Part shown: positions 1 to 8,687 of the stretch, in pieces
How positions within the stretch are numbered: position 1 is the stretch's first letter
Layout of the letters: each line of letters opens with the position of its first letter
Assembly (NCBI GenBank): GCA_000433335.1
Contig: HF996771.1
Location: 8,862 to 20,268 of the forward strand
Origin: Clostridium sp. CAG:1219
GTDB taxonomy: Bacteria > Bacillota > Clostridia > TANB77 > CAG-465
Length of the DNA: 11,407 nucleotides
Direction of reading: 5' to 3'
Translations under genes and position numbers: made by a program
The notes under the pieces: generated by a model
Told to the model about the DNA's origin: nothing
The model's database searches: none
What the model saw: the letters and a program-made list of their open reading frames with translations, nothing else

Positions 1-342
1 ATCTACTAATCTCATCTACTCTATCTTTATAACGTTTTACAGAATCAACATGTTTTACCAAATTCTTATTTAGCTTATACCCATCGAAGAAATACCTACA
101 TATATTTTCATTTTGTAAGTCAACCATATTTAGTTCCTCACTAGGATGTTTTTTTATACATAACAAGTAATTGTTTTTCTTTAAAAAATCAATTAGCTTT
201 TCTTCAGGATACTGTTCCAAATTAAATATATTATTCTGATTTAGGAATGACTCTTGCTCCCTATCGCAGCCTTTTCTAAAAGTTGGCATATAGAAAATTT
301 TTTTTGGTATTTATCTAGGTTCAAATTTGTTACTTTTTTCAT
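1..342 (-). CDS. Partial TagB/TagF-like glycerophosphotransferase fragment, continues past left edge
   Basis: The frame is open from an ATG at 342 to the window edge, giving 113 complete codons. Residues 16-24 read KIFYMPTFR. After an acidic and hydrophobic stretch comes IKKHPSEE near residues 62-69. The pairing of Y-x-PTFR with a later K-x-HP is typical of the catalytic part of CDP-glycerol:poly(glycerophosphate) glycerophosphotransferases, which build teichoic-acid-like chains. In that family about 170-190 residues precede PTFR; here only 15 do, and an in-frame TAG at 364-366 prevents a longer start. The 49 residues after HP do not show the expected LITDYSS-type motif. The gene may therefore be a truncated remnant, or a different family with a similar core. 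A GGTGA ribosome site sits 4 bases before the ATG, and the upstream gene ends 17 bases away. The family assignment is tentative. Confidence 0.5.
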
Positions 343-346
343 AAAG

Positions 347-351
347 TCACC
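347..351 (-). promoter_or_regulatory. Ribosome binding site GGTGA for the left-edge gene
   Basis: GGTGA lies 4 bases before the ATG at 342. It is the only support for translation of this shortened reading frame from that position. It is weaker than the AGGAGG sites elsewhere in the block. Confidence 0.45.
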
Positions 352-359
352 ACGCTCAA

Positions 360-737
360 TTAACTACATTTCTTCTCTACACCAGCAGATTTTATATTCA
401 TTATTATTACTCCTGTTATTACAAATATAATTCCGATAATTCCATTGATAGATATATTTTCTTTGAAAGCAAAAATTCCTGCCAATAAAGTTGCTATTTG
501 CAAAATTCCTGCCGTAATAGGAGTTATATATCCAAGATCAAACTTTACAATTATATTTGTATATAATAAAAAACTTAAAATATAACTTATAAATCCAGCT
601 AAACTTATCAAATTAATAGAAAAAATCAGTTCTGCTTCTGAAAATGAAAGTTCACCTGTATTTTGACCTAATTTCATTAAAACTAAACCTAATGTCGAAA
701 GTACTAAATATAAAGCAACTAACATACTTTTTTTCAT
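360..737 (-). CDS. SMR/EamA-type four-helix membrane protein, second of pair
   Basis: This 125-residue protein has four hydrophobic helices (about 4-21, 38-56, 66-88 and 93-111). Counted from the ATG at 737 it lines up without gaps with the start of EmrE: G17 and LMK at 20-22 match, but S14 stands where EmrE has its proton- and drug-binding E14. Positive charge sits at the ends (KK at 2-3; K, K, K after the last helix), while the loop after helix 1 is acidic (three E). The positive-inside rule therefore predicts both ends in the cytoplasm. It is a paralogue of the upstream neighbour, sharing GLV..K.G, PI..GI.QI.TL and FKEN motifs. Similar small proteins in sugar operons (ArnE/ArnF type) flip undecaprenyl-phosphate-linked sugars. 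Flippase function is inferred; the SMR-like fold is well supported. A longer start at 761 was rejected because it has no ribosome site. Confidence 0.8.
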   Translation of the reverse strand: MKKSMLVALYLVLSTLGLVLMKLGQNTGELSFSEAELIFSINLISLAGFISYILSFLLYTNIIVKFDLGYITPITAGILQIATLLAGIFAFKENISINGIIGIIFVITGVIIMNIKSAGVEKKCS

Positions 738-744
738 ACTATTT

Positions 745-749
745 CCCCC
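745..749 (-). promoter_or_regulatory. Ribosome binding site GGGGG deciding the ATG at 737
   Basis: A run of five G lies 7 bases before the ATG at 737. The alternative in-frame ATG at 761 has only AT-rich sequence before it and would overlap the upstream gene. The site favours the shorter 125-residue product. Confidence 0.6.
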
Positions 750-753
750 ACTG

Positions 754-1104
754 TCATACATTAAAATTCATTAAGAATATTCCGAATATTACTAAAGAAG
801 CTCCTATAATAGATTTCTTTGTTAAATTTTCTTTAAAAAGAACTTTTGCAACTATAAGTGTAATTATCTGAACAATTCCTGTTACAATTGGCATTATATA
901 GCTTAAATCAAACATAACAACTATTTTCGTAAATAGTAAGAAACTACATAAATAACATATAAATCCAAGTGCACTAATTGGACTCATAGAAAATCCCATT
1001 TCTTTTTTATTAACAGTTATCTTTCCTGGATTTCCTCCCTTTTTAATGAACACTAATCCAGATATTGTTAAAAAAAGATAAATAAGAATTAAAACAAATT
1101 TCAA
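754..1104 (-). CDS. SMR/EamA-type four-helix membrane protein, first of pair
   Basis: This 116-residue protein starts at a TTG and has four hydrophobic helices (about 3-20, 41-59, 69-90 and 97-114). It resembles its downstream neighbour throughout, including FKEN before helix 4. The position of EmrE E14 is occupied by T13, so a classical proton/drug antiport site is missing. Its charges are the reverse of its partner's: the loops after helix 1 (KK, K, KK) and after helix 3 (K, KE, KK) are strongly basic and the C-terminus is neutral. This predicts both ends outside. Two SMR subunits of opposite orientation make an antiparallel heterodimer in known paired systems. The gap to the partner's start is 16 bases, so equal co-expression is likely. 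A role in flipping a polyprenyl-phosphate sugar made by the GT2 upstream is inferred from context. Confidence 0.8.
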   Translation of the reverse strand: MKFVLILIYLFLTISGLVFIKKGGNPGKITVNKKEMGFSMSPISALGFICYLCSFLLFTKIVVMFDLSYIMPIVTGIVQIITLIVAKVLFKENLTKKSIIGASLVIFGIFLMNFNV

Positions 1105-1112
1105 AATAAATT

Positions 1113-1118
1113 CCTCCT
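1113..1118 (-). promoter_or_regulatory. Ribosome binding site AGGAGG deciding a TTG start
   Basis: A perfect AGGAGG lies 8 bases before the TTG at 1104. Its first two bases are the last two of the upstream gene's TAG stop (TAGGAGG). No in-frame ATG is as well placed, so TTG initiation with translational coupling is the best reading. Confidence 0.75.
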
Positions 1119-2070
1119 ACAAACTATCCACTACTTTTTTTCTCCAATAGTCTAAAACATTCTTAAGTCCAGTATCAAAATCTTCCTGTGGTTGCCAATT
1201 AAGCTCACCTTTTAATTTAGATATATCTGCTACTGTTTTTTCTATATCTAAAGCTCTATATTTAGCTTTATCTATTTCTACTTTTATCTCTACATTTGAG
1301 AAGCTGATAATTTTGTTTAATATATCACCTATTCTATATGAATTTCCAGAACCAATATTATATGTTTCTGACGTTCTACCTTTTTCTACTAATAACACAT
1401 ATGCTCTAACAACATCTCTTACATTTAAAAAATCCCTTTTTGCATCTAAGTTTCCAACGCTAATAACAGGTTCTCTTAAATTGTTTTCAATTTCAGCTAC
1501 TTGCTTACAAAAATCACTAATTACAAATATTTCTGACTGTTTTATGCCAAAATGATTGAATGATCTGGTCATAACAATATTCATGCCATATGCTTTTGAA
1601 TATAAGTATCCCAATTGATTTTGGGTATTTTTAGTTAATGCATAAATATTTTCTGGAACACATTTGCAGCTTTCGTCTGGCGATTCAATATTTTTAAAAG
1701 TATTGCCATATTCTTCACTTGAGCCCACAAGTAAAACTTTCGTTTTTATATTATTTGATTTAATAGCATTTAATAAATTTATTGTTCCAATAATATTAAT
1801 GTCAACAGTTTTTGTTGGATTATCCCAAGATAACTTTACAGAACTTTGTGCTGCAAGATGAATAACGTATTCTGGGTTAACATTATTTATAACTTCTTCT
1901 ACGCTATCTTTGTTTGTTAAATCCATATCGTAGATTTTAACATCATCTAATGAACATTTTTCAAAATCCAACTTTGTACCAAAAATTTGATATTCTCCTA
2001 TTTCTTTCAAGTATTCAGACAAATGATAACCCACAAATCCAGATATACCAGTTATTAATATTTTTTTCAT
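1117..2070 (-). CDS. rmd: GDP-4-dehydro-6-deoxy-D-mannose reductase (GDP-D-rhamnose synthase)
   Basis: This 317-residue protein is a short-chain dehydrogenase of the extended NAD-dependent epimerase type. It would reduce the 4-keto group of GDP-4-keto-6-deoxy-D-mannose to give GDP-D-rhamnose, using NAD(P)H in the cytoplasm. The nucleotide-binding motif GISGFVG is at 8-14, HLAAQSS at 71-77, SSEEYG at 117-122, the catalytic pair Y143 and K147 in YALTK, and the substrate-side motif RSFNHFG at 169-175. Length is normal for the family. It directly follows the dehydratase gene (20-base gap, with AAGGGG as ribosome site), which fixes the likely substrate. The stereochemistry of reduction cannot be read from the sequence, so GDP-6-deoxy-D-talose is a possible alternative. 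A GDP-fucose synthase is less likely because the motifs match reductases of the RMD group better. Confidence 0.82.
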   Translation of the reverse strand: MKKILITGISGFVGYHLSEYLKEIGEYQIFGTKLDFEKCSLDDVKIYDMDLTNKDSVEEVINNVNPEYVIHLAAQSSVKLSWDNPTKTVDINIIGTINLLNAIKSNNIKTKVLLVGSSEEYGNTFKNIESPDESCKCVPENIYALTKNTQNQLGYLYSKAYGMNIVMTRSFNHFGIKQSEIFVISDFCKQVAEIENNLREPVISVGNLDAKRDFLNVRDVVRAYVLLVEKGRTSETYNIGSGNSYRIGDILNKIISFSNVEIKVEIDKAKYRALDIEKTVADISKLKGELNWQPQEDFDTGLKNVLDYWRKKVVDSL

Positions 2071-2090
2071 ATAAATTATACCCCTTTTAT

Positions 2091-4243
<2,153 letters not shown>

Positions 4244-4247
4244 GTTA

Positions 4248-4255
4248 CCCCTCCT
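4248..4255 (-). promoter_or_regulatory. Ribosome binding site AGGAGGGG deciding a GTG start
   Basis: AGGAGGGG lies just before the GTG at 4243 (6 bases counted from the AGGAGG core). The upstream gene's stop is at 4257-4259, so the site sits entirely in the 13-base spacer. The conserved N-terminal strand begins right at the GTG, which supports this start. Confidence 0.75.
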
Positions 4256-4256
4256 A

Positions 4257-5333
4257 TTATAAAAATTTACTATTTTCTGTTCCCTTTAATTCTTGTAACA
4301 TTTTTTTAATGTCTTGCGTATTGTCCTTATTCATAATTAAACTTACATCGCCTGTATTTATAATTATCATATTTTCTACTCCAACTGTAGAAACTATTCT
4401 ATCGCTATTTTTATTTATAATAATGTTATTTTTAGAATCATAAGAAACGATATTGCCTTCAAATATATTATTATTAATATCACAGTTTCTTAATCTTTCT
4501 ATAGAAAGCCAACTTCCTACGTCGTCCCATCCAAAATTGCCTGGGATTACATATATATTATCAGTTTTTTCCATTATTCCATAATCAATAGATTCAGATG
4601 GCATTTTACTATATTCAGATTTTAGAACTTTATCATATTCTGGTGTATCAATAAAATCATATATTCTTTCCAAACTTTCATATAATTCGGGCATGTATTT
4701 TTTAAAAGCATCATATATAATAGAATTTTTCCATACGAACATTCCACTATTCCAAAGATAATTTCCTGAATTACAATACTCTTGTGCCTTTTCATAATTT
4801 GGTTTTTCAACAAATTTGTCAACTACATATATCATATCCAAATCGTTAACCCTCTTAGTAAATTTAATATATCCGTATCCAGTTTCAACATGTTCTGGTA
4901 CAATACCTAGCGTCACTATATTTCCCATATCAGCGTATTTTATAGCTAACTCTAGACTATTTAAATATATAGTTTCATTCTTTATAATATGGTCCGATGC
5001 AAGAACAATTACATTAGCATCACCATATTTTTTCTTAATTACTGCTGTTGCAAAACCAATACATGGGGCTGTATTCTTACCAATTGGTTCAAACAATATA
5101 TTTTCTTTTTTTATTTGAGGCAATTGTTCATAAATTAAGTCCTTATATTTCTCATTTGTTACTACGTATACATCTTCAAGATCAGCAAGTAACTCAATTC
5201 TCTTGACAGTTAACTGGATCATAGTAAGATCAGAATCCGTAAGAGCTAAGAATTGCTTTGGCATATTTGTTCTACTCATTGGCCAAAATCTTTCTCCCTT
5301 ACCTCCAGCCATAATTATTACAACATTTTTCAC
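4257..5333 (-). CDS. manC: Mannose-1-phosphate guanylyltransferase, single-domain
   Basis: This 358-residue cytoplasmic enzyme makes GDP-mannose and pyrophosphate from mannose-1-phosphate and GTP. The nucleotidyltransferase signature GGKGERFWPMSR is at 10-21, with the lysine motif PKQF at 25-28. Further on are EPIGKNTAP (82-90), ASDH (112-115, metal-binding Asp), VEKP (175-178), NYLWNSGMF (191-199), SIDYGIMEK (248-256) and GWDDVGSW (268-275). All are standard for bacterial GDP-mannose pyrophosphorylases. At 358 residues it lacks the C-terminal cupin-type phosphomannose isomerase domain of the roughly 470-residue bifunctional forms. Isomerase and phosphomannomutase must therefore come from elsewhere; neither is in the window. 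It starts at a GTG 31 bases after the DUF2304 gene and feeds the dehydratase and reductase downstream. The symbol manC is used in the broad sense. Confidence 0.93.
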   Translation of the reverse strand: MKNVVIIMAGGKGERFWPMSRTNMPKQFLALTDSDLTMIQLTVKRIELLADLEDVYVVTNEKYKDLIYEQLPQIKKENILFEPIGKNTAPCIGFATAVIKKKYGDANVIVLASDHIIKNETIYLNSLELAIKYADMGNIVTLGIVPEHVETGYGYIKFTKRVNDLDMIYVVDKFVEKPNYEKAQEYCNSGNYLWNSGMFVWKNSIIYDAFKKYMPELYESLERIYDFIDTPEYDKVLKSEYSKMPSESIDYGIMEKTDNIYVIPGNFGWDDVGSWLSIERLRNCDINNNIFEGNIVSYDSKNNIIINKNSDRIVSTVGVENMIIINTGDVSLIMNKDNTQDIKKMLQELKGTENSKFL

Positions 5334-5341
5334 AACATCTT

Positions 5342-5348
5342 CCCTCCT
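5342..5348 (-). promoter_or_regulatory. Ribosome binding site AGGAGGG deciding a GTG start
   Basis: AGGAGGG lies 8 bases before the GTG at 5333. The nearer ATG at 5338 is out of frame and meets a stop after two codons (ATG TTG TGA). The conserved protein begins at the GTG. Confidence 0.75.
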
Positions 5349-5364
5349 AAGTTACTACATAGCA

Positions 5365-5706
5365 CTATTTTTTGTTCAATTTATTTTCTTTTAGTGCGAT
5401 ATAGTGATTTAAATTTTTAATTTTTTCATTCAATTCAGATATTCTTAAATTAAATATAAATACCTGAACTAATAGGAAAAATATTATTATTAAAAATACA
5501 AAATTGGCAGGTGATATAAAACCTATTTTTTCAGATATCCAAGTTACTGCTCCGTTAAATATACTCATTAAAAGTAATAACAAAGAGCATAACATCCAGG
5601 TTAAAGAATGTTCAATTTTTAATTTTGCTTGTTTAATCTTAGTAATGCAAACGACAAAAGCTAAAGCAGACCCAATTATTAAAATTATTCTTAATGCTAA
5701 AGACAT
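5365..5706 (-). CDS. DUF2304-type small membrane protein, partner of the GT2
   Basis: This 113-residue protein has three predicted membrane helices (about 2-22, 34-55 and 67-86), followed by a charged, probably coiled-coil tail from 87 to the end (RISELNEKIKNLN and similar heptads). The first loop is basic (KIKQAKLK). Length, three-helix pattern and coiled-coil tail match the DUF2304 family, which has no settled biochemical function and is often found next to DPM1-like GT2 enzymes. Its ATG lies one base after the stop of that GT2, and its ribosome site GAGGTGA is inside the end of the GT2 gene, so the two are tightly coupled. I infer that it anchors the soluble GT2 to the membrane or helps it reach its polyprenyl phosphate. 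The family call is from pattern and context, without an alignment. Confidence 0.75.
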   Translation of the reverse strand: MSLALRIILIIGSALAFVVCITKIKQAKLKIEHSLTWMLCSLLLLLMSIFNGAVTWISEKIGFISPANFVFLIIIFFLLVQVFIFNLRISELNEKIKNLNHYIALKENKLNKK

Positions 5707-5707
5707 G

Positions 5708-6415
5708 TTACTTCACCTCTTTATCCTTTCTTGTTGTAGATCTAATAAATATAATTGATAACATCATATTTATCATATACATCATTGATTTAAAGGTATT
5801 TAAATAGCTTTCTCCAAATTCTCTTTCTTTCATTTTAACTTGAACTTCTTTTATATTTAACCCTTTTTTGATCATATATACTATAGTATCTGGCTCAGGA
5901 GACAAGCTTGCATTTTCACAAAACATTTTTATAGCCTTTTTATTATATGCTCTCATTCCAGATGTCGGATCTGTTATTTTCTTAAACGTAATTAATCGAA
6001 TTGTCGCGCTTAACAATCTGCTTCCTAACATTCTAGCAGTAAGTGGCTTTTTCTCCTTTACAAATCTTGATCCTATAGCTACATCAACATTATTTTTTTC
6101 AATTTCGTCTACAAGTTTTAAAGTATCTTTTGCATTATGTTGACCATCACCATCAAATTGAATAGCTATATCATAACCATTTTCCATAGCATACTTCATT
6201 CCTAATTGTATACCACTAGTAAGGCCATAATTAACAGGTAAAGATAATAAATTAAATTTATTATCTTCACATACCTGCTTAGTATTATCAGTAGAACAGT
6301 CATTAATTACAATATAATCATAATCTGTATTATCTGTAATATCTTTTACGGTCTTTTTTATATTTAGTGCTTCATTATATGCTGGTACTATTATTAATAC
6401 TTGATTTTTCTTCAT
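5708..6415 (-). CDS. GT2 glycosyltransferase, polyprenyl-phosphate-mannose-synthase-like
   Basis: This 235-residue GT-A enzyme would move a hexose from a nucleotide sugar to a polyprenyl phosphate. VPAYNE is at 10-15, NDCSTDNT at 38-45, the metal-binding motif DGDGQH at 88-93 (D88, D90), GSRF at 115-118 and DPTSGMRAY at 149-157. This order is the dolichol-phosphate-mannose synthase (DPM1) pattern. There are no C-terminal membrane helices of the GtrB type, only a methionine-rich amphipathic stretch near 208-225, so membrane contact may depend on the DUF2304 protein encoded one base downstream. The donor (GDP-mannose, UDP-glucose or another) cannot be read from the sequence. The ATG at 6415 is preferred over an in-frame GTG at 6424, because only the former has a ribosome site (GGTG, 6 bases away) and it begins right at the conserved strand. 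Confidence 0.88.
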   Translation of the reverse strand: MKKNQVLIIVPAYNEALNIKKTVKDITDNTDYDYIVINDCSTDNTKQVCEDNKFNLLSLPVNYGLTSGIQLGMKYAMENGYDIAIQFDGDGQHNAKDTLKLVDEIEKNNVDVAIGSRFVKEKKPLTARMLGSRLLSATIRLITFKKITDPTSGMRAYNKKAIKMFCENASLSPEPDTIVYMIKKGLNIKEVQVKMKEREFGESYLNTFKSMMYMINMMLSIIFIRSTTRKDKEVK

Positions 6416-6421
6416 ATTAAA

Positions 6422-6425
6422 CACC
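6422..6425 (-). promoter_or_regulatory. Weak ribosome binding site GGTG for the GT2
   Basis: GGTG lies 6 bases before the ATG at 6415. The in-frame GTG at 6424 is part of this same element and has no purine-rich site before it, so it is more likely a ribosome site than a start codon. Confidence 0.45.
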
Positions 6426-6427
6426 GA

Positions 6428-6444
6428 TTATACAAGATGTATAA
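6428..6444. repeat. Perfect 7-base inverted repeat in the widest spacer
   Basis: TTATACA and TGTATAA flank AGA, a perfect inverted repeat with a 3-base centre. It sits in the 44-base spacer between the GT-C-like gene and the GT2, just before the GT2 ribosome site. The arms are AT-rich, so an RNA hairpin would be weak and no T-run makes it a terminator. It could also be a chance event in AT-rich DNA. Confidence 0.35.
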
Positions 6445-6459
6445 ATTCCTTTCATTCTT

Positions 6460-8667
6460 TTATATTACAGGCTCTAAACTAACACCCTTTGTATTTTCAT
6501 TTCTAACAACTCTAAAAAGAGTATATTTATCAATTATATTTTTGTAATCGTCATTAAGCATAAATTGAATCTTTTCGAACATTTCTTCGTCATAAGTATA
6601 TAAATATAAATAATCAAAATTATAATCAAAAAGTTGCCTTTCTAAATCATTAGCCGTTAATCCCCACTCTTGTAAGTCTTCTGCATTTTTATTAGTTCTA
6701 ATTTTCCAACCAATCACATGAGAACTAGCATTGATTTTCCTAGGAAACGCATAATATCTTGCATACCACATAGCCATAATGCCGTCCGTATCATTCTGAT
6801 CTAATACATAAACTTGACTGTTTGGTTCTGTATTAGCATTTAGGGTTTCAAATTTTTTACTTAATTCATAACTTGTATTATAAGTACCTTGCCTTGTTGT
6901 TGAGTAATCAAGAATAAAATATAATACATTGTTTGCAGAAATATTAATAATGAAAATTATTAATATACAAGCTAAAGCTATACTCTTTTTATACTGTCTT
7001 TCAAGGTCAAAGTTTTTAAATATAGTTATAATAAACAAAATCATTATAGCATAATGAAATGGGTCTAAATATCTACCAAAAGAAGCTAAGTTTTCAGCTT
7101 CATATTTTGTAAACATTACAACTAATGAAACTAAAGTTAATGCAAAGAATATCAAGTACCCAATTGCATAAGGAAGTATCATTTTAAAATTAAAATCATT
7201 ATTTTTTCTACATAAAAATCCCACTATAATTCCTAATACTATCATTAATAATATAAACTGATACATTGATAGATCCACTATACCAGAAAAAATAGGATCC
7301 GTAAAAGATTTTATCAAATTGTAAAATATTTTACTAATTGTATACCCATTTAACTTAGCAGATATTTCTGTTGCAAGTGAAGGAGGCAATAATTTAAAAT
7401 TATAATAATTAAATATCAACTGATTACAAATTTTAACATAAACATTCCATATAACAAAAATCATTATTAGTGATATTCCTAGCTTAAACCATTTTTTAAA
7501 AGCAAAGCAGAAATTTTCTTTAAAGTTTTTAAACAGTGATTTATATTCATTCCTCTTTAGCATGTCTTCTAAGAATTTTATTATAATTAAAACACCTGCA
7601 AGAACTATTCCTGATGGTTTTATTAGAGTACATAGCCCCAAACTTAAGAATAAATACTTTTGCATTTTCTTATCATCATCTTTAAATATTAGTGTAAATA
7701 CTATACTAACAGCAAATGCAGCTGATAATGCATAATCTGCATATAAATTACCATAATTGTATACATTTCCTAACAAATAAGCTGAAAAGAATATTGCTAT
7801 AAAGAATAATGGCAAAAGAACTTTATTCTTTTTATTAACAAATTCAAAACATGGCATAAGAGTAATTACAATTAACAATGACAATCCTATATAAAAATGT
7901 GATTCATTACTGCTATTTGTAAAAATATTTACAAAATAATGCCATACCGACAACGCTGGTGGATAATTTCTTGTCCAAGACACAACATTCTCATTAGTAC
8001 TTAATTGTGAATACTCAATAACAGCTTTTGCATCAAAAGCCCAATGTGAATATTCATCATATACATGTACATATCTATTAATTCCGCCAACAAATACAAG
8101 CATAAAAATTAAAGTAAATATTCCTACCCCAAAATTATTTTCTATAATCTTATCTGATTTTTCATTATTATGAATTTTTGAATAGGCTAAATAAATTATT
8201 GAAGCTACTGCTGAAATTATAACAATGTATTTTAATATAAATAGCAAATTAAGCATTGCTATCGCTACAGAAAATATCAAAAATATAGCTACAAAAGCAA
8301 AAATCGAGATAGTAAATTTTTGTCTTATAAAGTGTGAAACAACATTTGCTTCTAAAATCAAATAAAAGTATAACACAATATAATTTGATAAATTTTTATC
8401 CCAGAATATTCCGTTAAGTAAACTAAACGTTATAGTAGCAAATAATGATGTATAAAACAATTTATTGTTCCTTAATTTAAAATCATTATATATAATAATC
8501 AGAATAAAAGCCAGTGCAGCTATTATATATGTTTTATCAATAAACCAAACATTACTCAATATACCATTACCTGTTTGATGATTATATATTAATGTTCTAA
8601 TATTTGCTAACAAAAGCGTTACTATGTATATCGGAATTACTGTTAATAATTTTAATATTTTTTTCAT
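6460..8667 (-). CDS. Large multi-pass membrane protein, candidate GT-C glycosyltransferase
   Basis: This 735-residue protein has about twelve or more membrane helices through residue 585 and a soluble C-terminal domain (about 590-735). After the helix at 181-194, the segment YDEYSHWAFDAK (203-214) puts an acidic pair D204/E205 in what would be the first large outer loop of the catalytic half. RNYPP follows at 233-237, and FGRYLDP at 530-536 lies before a late helix. An Asp-Glu motif in an early outer loop plus many helices and a C-terminal soluble domain is the general GT-C layout; such enzymes take sugars from polyprenyl-phosphate donors outside the membrane. The long helical stretch before residue 180 is more than a minimal GT-C core. 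The coupled GT2/DUF2304 genes downstream would supply the donor. A polysaccharide polymerase is an alternative. I do not recognise a named family. GGAGA lies 12 bases before the ATG, a rather long spacing. Confidence 0.65.
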   Translation of the reverse strand: MKKILKLLTVIPIYIVTLLLANIRTLIYNHQTGNGILSNVWFIDKTYIIAALAFILIIIYNDFKLRNNKLFYTSLFATITFSLLNGIFWDKNLSNYIVLYFYLILEANVVSHFIRQKFTISIFAFVAIFLIFSVAIAMLNLLFILKYIVIISAVASIIYLAYSKIHNNEKSDKIIENNFGVGIFTLIFMLVFVGGINRYVHVYDEYSHWAFDAKAVIEYSQLSTNENVVSWTRNYPPALSVWHYFVNIFTNSSNESHFYIGLSLLIVITLMPCFEFVNKKNKVLLPLFFIAIFFSAYLLGNVYNYGNLYADYALSAAFAVSIVFTLIFKDDDKKMQKYLFLSLGLCTLIKPSGIVLAGVLIIIKFLEDMLKRNEYKSLFKNFKENFCFAFKKWFKLGISLIMIFVIWNVYVKICNQLIFNYYNFKLLPPSLATEISAKLNGYTISKIFYNLIKSFTDPIFSGIVDLSMYQFILLMIVLGIIVGFLCRKNNDFNFKMILPYAIGYLIFFALTLVSLVVMFTKYEAENLASFGRYLDPFHYAIMILFIITIFKNFDLERQYKKSIALACILIIFIINISANNVLYFILDYSTTRQGTYNTSYELSKKFETLNANTEPNSQVYVLDQNDTDGIMAMWYARYYAFPRKINASSHVIGWKIRTNKNAEDLQEWGLTANDLERQLFDYNFDYLYLYTYDEEMFEKIQFMLNDDYKNIIDKYTLFRVVRNENTKGVSLEPVI

Positions 8668-8687
8668 TTTTTAATCTTTTCTCCAAT

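Noticed and set aside
738..761. Longer start (ATG at 761) for the second SMR gene, adding eight residues
   Set aside because: No ribosome site before it, it overlaps the upstream gene, and the EmrE-like alignment starts cleanly at the ATG at 737, which has a GGGGG site.
360..1104. SMR pair as a multidrug exporter
   Set aside because: Both lack the essential helix 1 glutamate, and the setting is a polysaccharide operon.
1117..2070. GDP-L-fucose synthase as the identity of the reductase
   Set aside because: The motif set (YALTK, RSFNHFG) and gene pairing fit the 4-keto reductase group better; only a phylogeny would settle it fully.
4622..4822. Second minus-strand frame inside the guanylyltransferase gene
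   Set aside because: It is out of frame within a gene whose motifs are intact on both sides, so it is not a frameshift or separate gene.
4816..5118. Plus-strand open frame of 100 codons, and similar plus-strand frames elsewhere
   Set aside because: It lies opposite the well-conserved guanylyltransferase gene and has no ribosome site or recognisable domain. AT-rich genes often leave such antisense frames.
5362..5397. GCACTA and TAGTGC inverted repeat around the end of the DUF2304 gene as a terminator
   Set aside because: The 6-base arms are separated by 24 bases and no T-run follows on the minus strand; the next gene begins 31 bases later with a strong ribosome site.
6416..6424. GTG at 6424 as the GT2 start
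   Set aside because: No purine-rich site upstream, and the GTG itself fits better as part of the GGTG ribosome site for the ATG at 6415.
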